Shown: positions 1 to 12,257 of the stretch, piece by piece
How positions within the stretch are numbered: position 1 is the first letter of the stretch
Layout: every line of letters starts with the position of its first letter
Source: Desmodesmus armatus
Lineage: Eukaryota > Chlorophyta > Chlorophyceae > Sphaeropleales > Scenedesmaceae
DNA length: 64,000 nt
Assembly: GCA_007449985.2 (NCBI GenBank)
Contig: VIIQ02000644.1
Coordinates: 310,001-374,000, forward strand
Reading direction: 5' to 3'
Program-made: the position numbers and the translations under genes
Notes under the pieces: model-generated
Database searches by the model: none
The model's input: the letters and a program-made list of their open reading frames with translations, nothing else
Told to the model about the DNA's origin: nothing

Positions 1-216
1 TGCGCCTCCTCCGATGATGAGGACGTCAAAGGGGTTTTGCTGCTGCCTGTAGGGCTTGGATGCAGCCAGGCGCTGCACCTGTTGCTGCCTCGCGGGGACC
101 TCTGCTGACAGCTGCACCTCAGTGGCCTCTCCAGGGTTGTTGCCCTGCAGCAGAATGCCTCCACCAGCGCCCAACCCAAGAACCCCCAGCCATGGGGCTA
201 TCTTGCTGCTGAGCAT
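1..216 (-). CDS. FAD-dependent glycerol-3-phosphate dehydrogenase, N-terminus (partial)
   Basis: Read on the minus strand from an ATG at 216-214, an open frame of 72 codons runs off the left edge of the window. It begins with a short hydrophobic stretch (MLSSKIAPWLGVLGLGAGGG), then a Gln-rich segment, then RLAASKPYRQQQNPFDVLII followed by GGGA, the start of a Rossmann FAD-binding fold. The sequence NPFDVLIIGGGA at this distance from the start matches mitochondrial FAD-linked glycerol-3-phosphate dehydrogenases (plant SDP6 type), which oxidise glycerol-3-phosphate to dihydroxyacetone phosphate and pass electrons to ubiquinone. The hydrophobic N-terminus fits a mitochondrial inner-membrane protein. 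Other FAD oxidoreductases start similarly and the substrate-binding part lies outside the window, so the subfamily is inferred. The gene is head-to-head with SufA. Confidence 0.72.
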   Translation of the reverse strand, partial: MLSSKIAPWLGVLGLGAGGGILLQGNNPGEATEVQLSAEVPARQQQVQRLAASKPYRQQQNPFDVLIIGGGA

Positions 217-533
217 GCAACTGACTGCCCTATTCCTTCACAGGCTGAGCAACAGAAACAACAGAAACGGACCCAGCTGAGCCCTGCGTCCCCTTGGCTC
301 CAATCAGGCGACACTTTACGTGCCTTGAAGCATGTGGTGATGAAGCAAGGCCACTCCTGGCGTCCCTACTTGCTTGCACAAGACCCATGACGATCTGGCT
401 TCCACTACTTTCGGAGACAATCTGGACTGCACCAGGGCTGCACACGTTATAAGTGCAACGCTGCAGTGGCTCTGTTGGTGTTCAAGTCGCTCTCCGGCCC
501 ACTCCTGGTGCCTATCAAATCAAGTGCTCCAAC
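217..533. promoter_or_regulatory. Divergent intergenic region, dehydrogenase gene / SufA
   Basis: These 317 bases separate two start codons on opposite strands, so both 5' UTRs and both promoters must lie here. No clear TATA box or repeated motif was seen. The upstream open frame in phase with SufA begins at 453, so a start further upstream for SufA cannot be excluded. Confidence 0.5.
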
Positions 534-2128
534 ATGCTTGCGAGGGTGACATCTCACGGACGTGGTGCTGTCGCACCCAGACGGTCAGCAGCCCAGGCAC
601 CAGTGTCTCGGCCGGTGTTCAAGCTAGCCCCTCGTAGGCTGGTTGCTGCTGGGAGCTCTGCAGGTGATACCAGCCTGTCCTGCTGTCTCCAGCCTTTGCT
701 GCTGGAAGCCTCTTTCCTGTCTTGGGGCTGGCTGGCGGCATGACGACGTAGAGGGGTCATTAATCTCCATAAATCCCTGTATGTTTGCACTCTGTGTGCT
801 GCAGCTGCTGCAGCAGAACCCGCAACAGCACCAAGCGAGGCCATCACCTTGACAGACAAGGCTCTCAGCCACTTGTTGAAGCTGCGCCAGGAGCGCGCAG
901 CAGCTGCTGGGGGCGAGCAGCAGATGGTCTTCAGGGTGAGGTCAAGTACACCAGCATGGTCCCTTATGAAGATGGACCATCTCAGTCTATCCTGCTCGCT
1001 GTACTGTGCATGCAGCCGCTATGCTGCTGTGGTGGGTTTGGTTTGCACCGACAGCTTCACATCGGTTGTTTGCAGCAACATTAACATCAGCCTGTTTGCC
1101 TTCCAGGCAGCTGTGCTCCGCATACTCACACCGTTTCCACCCCCTCTGCAGGTAGGAGTGAAGCAGGGCGGCTGCTCGGGCATGTCTTACGTAATGGATT
1201 TTGAGCAGCCTGACAATATCAAGGAGGATGACTATGTGATTGACTATGAGGGTGGAGCCTTTAAGCTGGCATGTGACTCCAAGAGTCTGCTGTGAGTGTG
1301 TCTTTGACAGTGCTGCTACCAGCATGGGGTGGCACCCAGGTTTGAGCAAGGGTCCAGCAGAGAATGCCAGCATGGCTGCGCAGTGTCCAGCTCAGCAGCA
1401 GGTTGCTTGCAGCGTCGTTTGCACTTCCAAGCTTGGATGATCTTGTGCGCAGTGGGGGCACCCAAGGGTTTGTGAGTGTTGTCACTTGTTGTAGGTTCGC
1501 AGTCTTAGGGTTTCTGCTGTCAGCAACCGGCAAGCCTTACCGTTACTGTTGCAGTTAGAGTGTTCAGGCCATACGCACTGTTGCGTACCCCCAATGCAAG
1601 CATCAACTGTCTCCAAGGGTACACACACCAATGTCAGCTCCCACTCTGCTGTTGCTTGTCAAGCATGCGTTGTTGTTTGGCGACACGCCTTGTTGCACCT
1701 CACCATGCCTTGCTGCTGCTGTCACTTTTTGCAGGTACTTGTTTGGCATGCACCTGGACTACAGGTGCGGACACTGCGCACACAACAGCATTGCAGCACA
1801 GGCCCGGCTATCATGCATACCCCCACAGCTGTACCACACAGCATGTTGGCGGCAGCAGCTAGTGCAAGTCAGTCCCCTGGCAACAGAAGTCTGCAAAGCG
1901 TATGGTGCTGCTGTGCCATTTACTGCATCCCACTCGTCTGCATATCCAGCTGTTTTCTGGACTCACGCTTTGAGGTGATACATCTGTGGCATTTCGGTCT
2001 AATTGCACTGCTTGGTTTCCTTGTCCTGTCTGTTCCTGCGCAGTGATGCCCTCATTGGCGGTGGCTTCCAGTTCAACAACCCCAATGCTGCAGACAGCTG
2101 CGGGTGTGGCAAGTCGTTTGGAGTCTGA
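534..2128 (+). CDS. SUFA: SufA/IscA-type iron-sulfur carrier, plastid (5 exons)
   Basis: Exons 534-663, 805-935, 1152-1291, 1735-1764 and 2044-2128 join in phase to 171 residues. The first about 50 residues are Arg/Ala/Ser-rich with no acidic residue ([17 protein letters not shown]...), as in a plastid transit peptide. After a linker the A-type carrier domain starts at [18 protein letters not shown]. The three conserved ligand cysteines are present: C95 in GGCSGM, and C163 and C165 in the terminal CGCGKSFGV. The blocks [20 protein letters not shown] and FQFNNPNA are diagnostic. A-type carriers receive [2Fe-2S]/[4Fe-4S] clusters from the SufBCD scaffold and pass them to apoproteins in the stroma. 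All introns are GT-AG and phases agree at each junction. Exon 4 has only 30 bases. Confidence 0.94.
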
Positions 2129-3935
2129 GTTGCGCTGCTGTGAGATCGCAGCACAGGCGTGTTAACTTAGCTTCGACAAGGCAGGACAGCATCAGCACAG
2201 CGTCCGCAGCACTGCGCATGGGGTGCCCTGCAGCTGGTGCACGTTGAGCCTTCGAGGTGACCAGAGTGCTGTCAGCATTTGGGCAGTTGTGGGGCTGCTA
2301 CCGTCAGCAGGAAAGAGGCACCAGCCAGGAAGCCTGCAGGCTGTTTCCAACGGCGGAGGTGTCTGCAGAGGTACGCCTAGCAGCTAGCTGGCATTGGTGG
2401 TCTAAGCTGTGTGGCTGGTGCAGCAGCAGTCGTGTGGAGAGACTGCCGGTCAGCTGGTGTGTCTGCTTTCCTCGAAGCTGCTGCTGACCCTGATGCAACT
2501 GCTGAGGCATGCAGATGCGGTTTGACTGGGTTGGTTGGGGAGCCTTGGACAGGCATAGCACAGCGCATGCTGTGTACTAGCTGCTCTTGACTGAGCATTC
2601 CTGGCCTGAGAGCCCACACAGCTGTGTGTTGCAGCAGCTGCCTGCAATCGACCCCTGCAAACTGGGGCAGGTGAGGGCCGAGTTTGTCTGTCTGGGAGTG
2701 TTTGTACAGTAGTGTTGTGTGGTTTGGCTGTTGCTGTGTCTTGTCAGCACGCATGTGCAGCAAGCTGGTCTTTGTCGGTCGAGCTGGTCTCGTTTGCTGG
2801 TGGTCACCCTGAGGGGCTGGTTTGTCTGGTTTTCTGGTCTGACTCATTATCTGGTCTTTGTCTGAGGTTGGGATGTTGTGCCTCATCGCTGCTTACTTAG
2901 CAAGGTGTAAGTTTTGACACAGCAGGTTGGGAGTGCAACTTGGTCGCCTAGCATCATAGCGCATGTCCACTGGACATGCGGGCAGAAGGGTTGAAAGCAT
3001 AAGCCTCATGAGCTTACTACGTCTGAGGGTCGCAAAGATGCATCCACCCTCCTCATTTTATCAAACACATGCACACCAACCTGCAGGGGACTCATCTTAC
3101 ATAAAGTGTGTTGCATGGTTGATACCCTTCATGTGAAACTGTCCAGTTCAAGGTGAAGGGTCAGCAGCACTGCTTTCAACAGACGAGCTCATTATGAGTT
3201 CACCACAATTGCACATACATAGTGACTGCAACCGCGAAAGGTCTTACCCAACATGTGTGCAAGCATGCAGGAGCTTCTGCTGTGCCTCTGCTGTACCAAC
3301 CCTGTAACCTGTTGCTTGCACAGGGACCATGGAGCCCAGTGAGACGAATGGGCAGGGCGGGATTCGGACCCGCCACAGTGTGCAGCACTGACGGCTGCAG
3401 CACTGACGGCAAACCAGCCAGCCCTGGTGGGGTGTATTGCCCAGGCCATCTACCGTAGGGGCACTGAGCAAGCGGTCAGCCCCGGCGAAGGGGCATCATC
3501 CCACACACCAAATAGCCAACAATGCATCTGTGTGCAGGGCTAAATGCAGCCATCCAGACCCCCAGGCTTCCCCACCAGCAGAGCAGTACTGGGTTTTTAA
3601 GCCAATAAGCGGTTGGGACACCAGCCACTTTGTGACTGCAGAGCTTAAGCCGCCCTTGCCTGATGGCTTCTCGGGAAATTACCTGGAGGACCTTCAGTCT
3701 GTTGGGGCCAAAGTGGGCTGGGGGCTGCATAAGTGAGGCCTGGGCCGGCACATGCAGAACACGGAACCCTAAACGACAGGTGACTCATCCCGCATGAAAG
3801 CGCTGCAGCTTGATGCAAACTTGCGGTATATGCATTTTTATATCATCTCACAGTTTGAGCAAGAGCTACATTCAGAAAGGGTGCACTGTCAAACAGCATC
3901 TGATCTCCACACCCAGTTGAGTTTAGGCCAGCTTG
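2129..3935. other. SufA 3' UTR and intergenic DNA
   Basis: No supported coding region. The frames at 2257-2900 and 3437-3736 lack family features and splice context. A TGTAA motif at 2906-2910 is the likely SufA polyadenylation signal. A tRNA-like B-box/T-arm (on the minus strand, GCGGG-TCCGAAT-CCCGC) lies at about 3355-3375 but does not complete a cloverleaf. Confidence 0.5.
2906..2910 (+). terminator. Candidate polyadenylation signal of SufA (TGTAA)
   Basis: TGTAA is the usual polyadenylation signal of chlorophycean algae. This copy lies about 780 bases after the SufA stop, on the same strand. Confidence 0.4.
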
Positions 3936-5751
3936 ATGGAGCTCCCAAGCACATCTGACGACCAGATAGCGCAGTTTCAAGCCGAGTACCAAGCTGCGTT
4001 CAACGCAGGCTCACAGGATGAGCTAGAGGCTGCAAAGTGTAGGTGGGTGCTCTGCTGGTGGAGTGCCCTGCATGAGTATTGGTGCAGACACCAAGACTGT
4101 ACAAATGCCAACTTACTTTGATCACAACAAGCATTGACTGTACTATGCACTGCCTGTGCTATGCATGCAGATTCATATGGGCGCTGGTGAGTTGTCAGCT
4201 TGCGCAAGCTTTCGGTGACGTGGCTTATCCTGGTGTCCTCAGTTAACCGTAACCATGTGCAGTGCTGGGGTGTCATCAGTCATCATTTACGTTGATCATT
4301 AAGCTTGATGGGTTGTTGGGTAGTTTATGATCTGGCCCTGCCAGACAACCACTGAGTGCGAGGTGCAGCAGTTGTCTTGCTGTTTCGACACTGTCCCTTC
4401 TGTCGCTGCATGCTCCATGCAGATATTGGCTTGCAACATCTGAGCTTTTAGATTCACTTTTGCTGCTTGGTTGCCCTTGCAGGTGCACAACACCTCACGC
4501 ACAAACCAGCAGAGAGGCTTGGACCTTTCAGCAGCTGCCTTGGACAACGACCACCAAACACCAGACCGAAACAGAGAGCTGCGATACTACCTAGCAGGTG
4601 TGCAGCAGCAGCCACAGCAGCAGCAGCAGCAGGCAGGGTTATGCCTGCGTCCCCTGGACACAGGGTCCTTGGTTTACATGCCATCAACCTGTGTTGCGGA
4701 GCAGCAGCAGCGGTAGCCAGCATGGTGCCTGCGTCCTGTGCACTATGGGTGTCTGGTTCACATGCAATGAACCAGCTGCAGCAGCGCCAGTGTTGCTTCT
4801 CCTGCCATCCACTTGAGGCTATGTGTGCTGAGGCCAACTAAGCATTTTTTTGACGCTTTCCAGCCTGTTGCTCAAGGCGTCCCTGCGTGCCAGGCTGTGC
4901 TATGACACCACACTACGCAGTGCATTTGGGCAAATTGCAAGACGTCTCGGGGCACTGTGTAAGTCTCTTTTGTGTGCTGGCACTGCTGTTGCTGCTGCCA
5001 CCGCAGTTGCTCAATTCAAGCTGGGCAGGTGCCTTGATGCGCGCAGGACACTCACAACACTTCTGCAGGTGTGTAGAGGTCTGCCAGTGGGGCCACCAGG
5101 GCAGCATAAGGCAGCAGCAGTGGTCTCAATATGAGGGCAGTGCAGCAGGGTGACAGCAGTGGCAGGGGTTTGCTGAGCAGCACACCATGCACAGCACAGG
5201 AGCTTTGTAGGCCAGTACTGGCGGCGTCAGTAGCAAATTGGGGCTGAAACAGTACTGGCAAGCAATGCTTTGGGGCCCTGCAGCCTGCTTAGCTGCAAGT
5301 GCTGGCTGTTACAGCAGGGCTGCATGCACTACTGGATTCTGCCTTGTTATCCTGCTGCTGATGTGGCAGCTCCTGCAGTCATGTTATCACTCTTGCCACT
5401 CTTTTCCCCCCTGTATATCAGCATGTGGTGCGGTTTACAGACTGGACGTGAGGTGCGAGTGCGGGGCAGCATGCGCAAGGCACGACAGTAGCAACACATG
5501 CTGCTGTGGATGTCACCTATGGGGTGTTCAGGCACGGTGTCACCTTGTGACGCCAATAGTAACAGCCAATGCATGCTTGTGCTGCTGTTTCCGATGTGCT
5601 GCAGGAATACCCTGAGTTCCGCCAGGCCATGTCTCTCAAGACAGAAGTGGATGAGCGTGTGGTCAAGGACGGCTTGTTGGGCTTAGGGGTGGTGGGTGCA
5701 GTAGCAGCAGTGGTGCTGGGTGTCATCTTTGGTGCTGGCCGCAAGCACTAG
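3936..5751 (+). CDS. FIS1: FIS1 mitochondrial/peroxisomal fission protein (5 exons)
   Basis: Exons 3936-4042, 4171-4186, 4483-4597, 5007-5068 and 5605-5751 join in phase to 148 residues. The order of blocks is that of FIS1: FIWALVHNTSRTNQQRGLDL (first TPR-like helices), RELRYYLAVAQFKLGRC, then EYPEFRQAMSLKTEVDERV and KDGLLGLGVVGAVAAVVLGV, which is the single C-terminal membrane anchor, ending in a short basic tail (AGRKH). FIS1 is a tail-anchored protein of the outer mitochondrial and peroxisomal membranes that helps recruit the dynamin-related fission machinery. The N-terminus is shorter than in plants and lacks the PWCDR-type segment, so an extra upstream exon is possible. Exon 2 is a 16-base micro-exon. 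A CAG run begins just after the exon 3 donor. Confidence 0.9.
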
Positions 5752-7596
5752 CCTTTGCCTGCCTTGGTTCTTGCAAAGCTCAAGGCGGCCCTCAGCTTTG
5801 CTTGCTGTTGTTGTGTGGCTTCAAGCTTGTGCATCCCATTGGGTGCCAGACCCGGGCTCACCATTTTTTTTACCGGCCTCATACCACCAGGCTACACAGC
5901 TGCATCAATGCCAGAGCGGACTGCGTCACGCGGTAGCTGTGCCTGCTGTGCTGTGTTCACTTTGTTGCGCCAGCTTAGCCGCACCGCCCCTTGGCCCCAA
6001 CCCTTTGGCGGGTACAACACACTAGGATTGGAGCACACAGCAACGCGGTCAGCGTCTCCGGCAGCATTTTGTGTATTGGCCGCTTGCATGCACACGTCTG
6101 GCGTGGGCGCCGTTGTCTGACTTGGGTGTCCTGCCGGGACACAACCCTGCAGCTTTCGTCTGTGGCGCGTTTGCTGGCTGGGCGGCTGGTGTTTCCCTGT
6201 TGCAGACAGGAGGTTTCCGTGTGCTGGATCGACAGGCAAATGTGTGGGATGTCTTATTGGTGCCTCACTGCATCCATGTGGCACCTCTGCTCCATACCTG
6301 GTCAACCCTGCATTTGCATGCATCCACTGTCTCAAGTTGTGCCATTCTGGGGGTTCAAGCAACACATGGGTGTTGTGCTGGTGAACGTAGCACACAGCAG
6401 ATTGTTCCTGGGCACGTAACTGTTATTCAAGCGCATTGCACGCGGAAGGGTTCATGTGATGACTATAGGCAGGGCCAGACTGGACTTAACAGCTATGCTG
6501 TGTGCCGCATGTACTGTACGCCTGGCATGTGTAACACATCCTTATTCCGTGTAATTGCAGTCTTCGATAGAGCACCAGCAGTAGCTACCCTCAAACTTTC
6601 TCCAGGCCCTGCCAGGTGTACCGTGAGCCTGTAACCATGTTCAGGACTGGTAATGTCAAAATCACACAGCTCAAGTACGTGAACACTCCGTAGGCAGCCA
6701 ATGCACGCAGCACAGCAAGCAATCAGCTGGCACCCAGCGCCCAGCACATTTGCAGATGATGAAAACGCCTACCGTCAGCAGAGTGACTACACGTGTCAAC
6801 TGGGTCAGCTTGCGATACCAGGCTTCTCAGGAGTAGCATGCTCACTGAGCAGGGCGCTGCGCCCAGTGTTCAGCTCTTGAGAGTTGGTCAACAAGCAGAT
6901 CCACTGCATGCAAACCATTCATTCTCACACAAAACAGCCCATGGCACCATCGCAAACCAACCACGAGGCGCCCGTCACAAGGCACAGCATAGGCTTTCTT
7001 TACATGCGTTTGGCCCAATTAGTAATCACCACCCGCTTGACATCCGGCAGGGCACGGCTGGGGTGTTGGCAGCGGGCGCAAACAGTGCGCAGCACCGTGC
7101 TAGTAGTGCCCTGCCAGTGACTGGTAGTGCCTCAGTAACCACACATGGCCACTGCAGGTTGTGTGCCATGCCCTGACTGACTGGTCAAGGCCAACACATG
7201 GGACCTTGCCGCAGGCGGGTTGCTTTGCCCTTCACGCAATAATGGTGCTTTCATGAGTTGTCTGTCCAGCCCGTACAAGTTGCACAGCAGGGTGAGAGCT
7301 CCTGTGCATGTGGTGCACTCAACGCACCCGGACACATGCGAGTCAGTTACTTGCAGCTGGGCTGTGAGCGCCAAGTGCAATCTTGACGGCATCAGCAAGC
7401 TGCACAGTAGCAAAGTCCCAACAATTTTCAGACCGATGTATGCTTCACTGAGGCCTCTTTGCCCCTGGGCCACATACAAAACCAACTTGGCATTGATGCC
7501 TGAAACCCATGCTACGCACTGGGGCAAGATCACCTCACAGTATGATACGCATGATAATATGTGGGCAACCCGATAGCAATGGCACTGCTACTACTT
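5752..7596. other. Convergent 3' region between FIS1 and the disintegrin-like gene
   Basis: About 1.8 kb without a supported gene. TGTAA motifs on the plus strand at 6530-6534 and 6630-6634 could serve FIS1. TGTAA on the minus strand at 7004-7000 could serve the disintegrin-like gene. Open frames here (for example 6071-6634) show no recognisable family features. Confidence 0.5.
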
Positions 7597-10500
7597 TTAG
7601 TTCCAGCAGACGGCACCCTGGTAAAGGATACCAGTATCATAGCCGTACTTACCATCGCCGTAGCTACCATCACCTTCCATCTCCTCCCTCCCATACGGCC
7701 CCTCCTCCCGCCTGCTTTCGAAATCATTCCCATAGTAAGGCTCCTCAGGCAGAGGCCGCCTCTCATACTCCCCTGCACGCATCCTGTAGTCATTACCGGG
7801 CGCTTCATGAAGCAGCTCATCTTTGAATTGGTCATAGAAGAAGTCAGGGCTGCCAAGGACGGTGGCTTGATCAGTAGCGCTGCTAGTTGTCAGCTTCTTG
7901 GTCTTCGCGGGCGCCTCTGGCCCCCTGCTGCGGCGTTGTCCGGGAGCGGCAGCGGCGCGGCTGTGTAGAATGTAGGGCGCAAATTTTGGGTCGTACATGA
8001 AATCATCCTTGCTCTGACGGTCAGTGTAGGGGCCGTCACGGTCGTCTTCGGTGGCTTCGTACCCGTCCGCATCGTTGGCCTCGTAGCTGTCGTAACGGTC
8101 ATCCTCTGCAGTTTGGTTGTGACAGCACATGGTGTCAGGATAGCACGCTACTCTTCGCTCGTGCGATTCACGTGCAGCATGCGATGTGCACCTTGACGCG
8201 ACAAACAGCTACACCTTGCCAGAAACACTCAGTTAGGGTTCAAGCCGTTGACGGTGGCCTTTTCTGAAAATTTGGCAGCGTGAGTACCCTGCTTCTGACT
8301 TATTTGGCCACGTTGGCATAACTAATCACTTGCGGTGACACAACCCCTGAGGCGCTCCCCCAACACCACCCACCTGGATACTGCTCTGCCATACGCTGGT
8401 GCGCCATGCAGCAATGCAGCGTGCCGAAGTTCACAGTGCACAGGCCGCCACGGCATACGCCCATGCATGCCTCAAGTGTTGATGCAGGACTCCAGGCAGG
8501 GCCACTTGAGCCCTGGGTTTTGGCCTGGCTTGCACCCTGGGGTTTTGCAGGGCTTGTGGCCTGTGTGGAGGCCTGAGAAGTCATCAGGGAGGCAGCTGCC
8601 TGAAGGGACACTGAGGAACGCTGCAGGCTGCTGCTGTCTGAATAGTAGCGCCCCATGCTGGGCGTGCTGGGTGGCAGCCTGCGGTTAGGGCATGGGGTGG
8701 CGTAGGTGAGGGTGTAAAGTGTGAGGGGGGGGGGGAGGGTGACGTCTAGAGCTCTCTACTTTGAGGTGATACAATGGCAAAAATGGGCGATTTACACCTG
8801 CACCTGTGTTGTTACGATTGACCACAGTGTGGTCATGCCTTGCCTCCAGTGTCAGGTAGTGCGAACGTGTTGTTGCAGCGCCTGTGTGCGATCATTGGTG
8901 CAATCATAAGGTGCATCATGGTGATGCTCTGCAAGCGCCCCTCCGTTTGATTGTTCATCAACCAGGTTGCAATACCCCACTACAATGACAGCCCCCCCAG
9001 ATTCACCAAAACATCTACATGGTTGAACAGGTGAAAGGAAGCCGTGGTTTAGTACCCATCAGCCCCCTAAACCCCAATGCGTCACAGGTTTGGGCATGTC
9101 ATGACCCAAGGTTACCAGGGGTACAGGCACATTGGGAATGGAATGCCTGGGGTGTGCACACCCCCAATAATAGCGTATGTCTGCCAATAAACAAACCCTT
9201 GCGTGCCAAACCAGAAGTCTCACCAGTAGCACAGCTGGCCGTCAGACTGCAGGGCTTGGTCATCTGGTGGGCAGGTTGCTGAGTTACCTGTGCAGTATTC
9301 CGGCTGGTCACATTGGTGCGTGGGAGCCCTGCAAATGGTGGAGTCAGTAGCAGCAGCAGCAGCAGCAGCAACCTCAGACCCCTTGATATTCTTTGCACCG
9401 CATGCAACGAAGTGTGGCAGGGAGCGGCGCAATCAACACAGTGAGGCCAAGAGAAGCCATGCCATGTGTGAAATCTAAGCTGACACCGTCCATCCAAGGC
9501 AATCAGATAAACATATCATGTTGTGGCCACACCACTGCACACCTGCACTTGGTTCTCGGTTCAGCTGGCTTGAACCTCTGTGTGGTAAGGTCACAGCAGA
9601 ACCCTGTTGTGCACTGAGGGGCTGCCGGCTGTGCAGGCTGCTGCTGCTGCGCAGATGGCTGAGGACCTAGTACTACAGGGAGCACCTGCGGTGCCTTGAA
9701 TGTCTTCTGCTGCTGCTGTTGGGGCTGAGGCTGATTTGGCTGCTGCGCATTAGGTGCTGTAGGCCCTGCAACGGCATGAGCGGCTGGCTGCTGCACAGCT
9801 GCAGGCTGATTTGCAGCAGGCATCCCTGTAGCAGGCTTGTCAGCTGCTGCCGCTGGTGATGGCTGTGTACTTGCTTGGGAGCCTGCACTAGGAGCTACTG
9901 TGGCTCCTGGCTGTTGTGCGTTCGCCTACACACATCATATACACACATGCTCATTGTCTCACACGCATATTTTACCCAGAACCTTGAAGCTTGAATGTCG
10001 ACCAGCACTGGATGTCAATGCTGGTGAAGCAGGAAATGCACCTGCTGCACTTGGGCTGCTGAACCTGAATGCTTTCAAGGAAACGCAAAACCACATTGAC
10101 AGTGCTAGAAAGGGAGAGAGTTACCTGCTGCAACTGAGTGTTGTACGCTGCAAACTGTGGCCCATATTGGTAGTGCCGTGCTTGTGCGTGCTTGCTGCCG
10201 TGCTGGCTTGGCTCAGCTACTGTGAGTGTCTCAGCTGCTACTGCTCCTGCTGCACACAAGAGGGCCAGCAGCATGAGCTGCACGTGACTCCTGCAGGCAA
10301 ACAGTTATGCACACATCCAGAGCAGAACAATACAAGGGGTGTTAATAATAGCAAAAGAACTTGATGCATCAAAGGGGTGGGGGTTCCTCCACTGTTGTGG
10401 CTCTGAGGTGCCAGGCTGGCAGAGGTGGTGCCTGCACTGGTGCTAGACTGTCCTCTCAGAACACATGCGGCCTGCAGGATCCTATACACGTGGCGTGTAG

Positions 10501-10648
10501 CAGAAGCAGCAGGTTCTCATCAGTACATGATCGCAGGAACCAAGCAAGCGCATGCCTGCTGCTTCACCATTGCCCCAAAGCAACAGTACTGTACATGCCT
10601 GTACAGGAATATAGCATGTGGCAGATCGCGTTACCTGACAGGCGCCAT
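7597..10648 (-). CDS. Secreted protein with ADAM-type disintegrin-like domain (6 exons)
   Basis: Exons (5'-3' on minus) 10648-10635, 10290-10125, 9925-9543, 9328-9224, 8657-8374 and 8105-7597 join in phase to 486 residues. Residues 1-20 (MAPVRSHVQLMLLALLCAAG) are a good signal peptide. Residues 61-164 are a Gln/Pro/Ala-rich linker. Residues 165-223 form the disintegrin-like domain: CTTGFCCDLTTQRFKPAEP, then TKCRAPTHQCDQPEYCTG, then NSATCPPDDQALQSDGQLC. The cysteine spacing and the CDxPEYC-TG-SATCPPD core are those of ADAM/reprolysin disintegrin domains. A Ser/Gln-rich stretch and a second Cys cluster (CMGVCRGGLC) follow, then an Asp/Glu/Tyr/Arg-rich tail. No metalloprotease domain or HExxH is present upstream. 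It is probably secreted or in the cell wall; binding partner unknown. Splices are inferred from phase only. The exon 4-5 acceptor (CGCCCAG) is the least certain. Confidence 0.78.
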
Positions 10649-12257
10649 CACGATTTTCACGTCTGGTATAGACTATAAGCAGTCTTGTTTGGCGCTGTCC
10701 ACCACTGTCTTCTGTTCAAGGCACTGCATGGGCCAGCAGAAGATACGATTTCAAGCAGACGATCTGTAAACTTCTCCCGACTGTTTCAATAAGTAAATGT
10801 TATGCATGTACGATCAGTGTGGCGTCGTCATTGCAAGTCCGTGCTGTGGGTCACTGGCAGTTGATATGAAGGGGTGACAGTGAGGCAAGAGGACAGCTGC
10901 GCACAGGGGATCAAAGATGACGTAGTTCTGATGTGTTTGAAAGCCAGCTTCTGACTTTTTTCACACTAAACAGCACACGGGCACCATGGGGCCTGTGTGA
11001 GGGGTGGTGTCCATGGTGTCCATGGCTGGCCCACACGTTTGCCCACATTCGGGCCAGTTTGCACGCTTTTCTGGGTGGTTCAGGCAGCACTCTCAACATT
11101 GGTGCAGTGTGGGTTCAAACAGCTGAAGACAGCAGCAGCAAAGGCAGCAGCAGGTAACGGGACCCCTCCTTCCAGGGGGTCTGGCAAGCAGCAAGCCAAG
11201 CACCCTCACTGCTGGCCAGTACACGGCGGCCTGGCCAGTACATGGCAAGCTTACACAGCATGCCTGAGCCTGCACCTTCAGAGTGTGACGCCCCACGAGA
11301 CCTGGCGGGACAATCTGGGTGTCGACTACTAGCAGAGCAGCGCTATCTAGGCCCTACCCCAAGGCTAGGGCTGACAGTGGCCTTTGCTGGATGGATTCCG
11401 GCTTCCCAACAACATACTCCCAATCCACAAGAAAGCTCTGGGGCAATGTGCTCAGCAGGGATGAGAATGTAATTCACTTGTTGTAGCTGTACTGAACCCG
11501 TATATTTGTACCTGTCGTTGGCTGTGGGTCTGACCCCAGGGGCCCTGAGTCAGTCAGAGGCAGTGCAACATGGCTGTACAGCCCAGCTGCCAGAGCACTA
11601 TGCCCTGGCAAACAGCGACGTGTTGTATGTTGCGGTTTGATTGCTTTGTCTGTGCCGTGGGGCAGCCTGAACGTCATACCAAAGAGGATGTGTGAGTGCT
11701 GCGGGATGGTGCCGCACGAACGTGGGGTGTGTTGATCCCCTCATAACGCGCAGTCACATAACCCGGGGCAGAAGTGAGTCCTGCCACGATATGTGGGTGA
11801 CGAAATACACAAATGATAGTGCACCACATGCATGATGGAACCATCAACATAGGCTGGCAGCATTCGTTTATCTGTGTGTACATGTCTTGAGTGACCCCAG
11901 GGGTTACGCCAAGGCTCTGTTGCGGGTTGAATCCGTTACATATATATATTCGCAGCAGGCTGTAATCGAAAATCAATCTCACTCACTTCAGACTGCAGCT
12001 AGGAGTGTATTGCCAATGTATGTATGTTTCTGTACAGCCTTTACAGGACGGTTGCAGCAAGACTCTTGAGCCTGCTGGTCGCCCTCACTTGTCAGCAGAA
12101 GCAAAATATGGCTCAAAACTCACGGTGGACATGCCCAACATGTAGGCCAACTCACGCGTGTCTCTTTGTCTTCAACTGACTGAGTTGTTACAAGAAGCTG
12201 CCGCTTCCGGACCCCCTCACAGTTTGCAGCTCACATCCACAATCATTCGCAACTCAT
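10649..12257. other. Intergenic DNA upstream of the disintegrin-like gene
   Basis: No gene could be supported in these 1.6 kb. Open frames at 10425-10769 (plus), 11474-11677 (minus) and 11674-11982 (minus) have no recognisable domain and no convincing splice context. Confidence 0.4.

Noticed and set aside
3340..3440. tRNA-like sequence on the minus strand with a perfect 5-bp T stem and a B-box-like GGGTCCGAATCCC
   Set aside because: The acceptor stem pairs only 6 of 7 and the anticodon loop lacks U33 and a proper 7-base loop, so it is at most a tRNA relic or SINE head.
3437..3736. Plus-strand frame with QYWVFKPISGWDTSHF
   Set aside because: It looks moderately protein-like but has no family match that I recognise, no clear splice partners, and overlaps the tRNA-like relic region.
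6071..6634. 187-codon plus-strand frame after FIS1
   Set aside because: Composition is that of random translated UTR (Cys/His/Trp-rich), without domain or splice signals.
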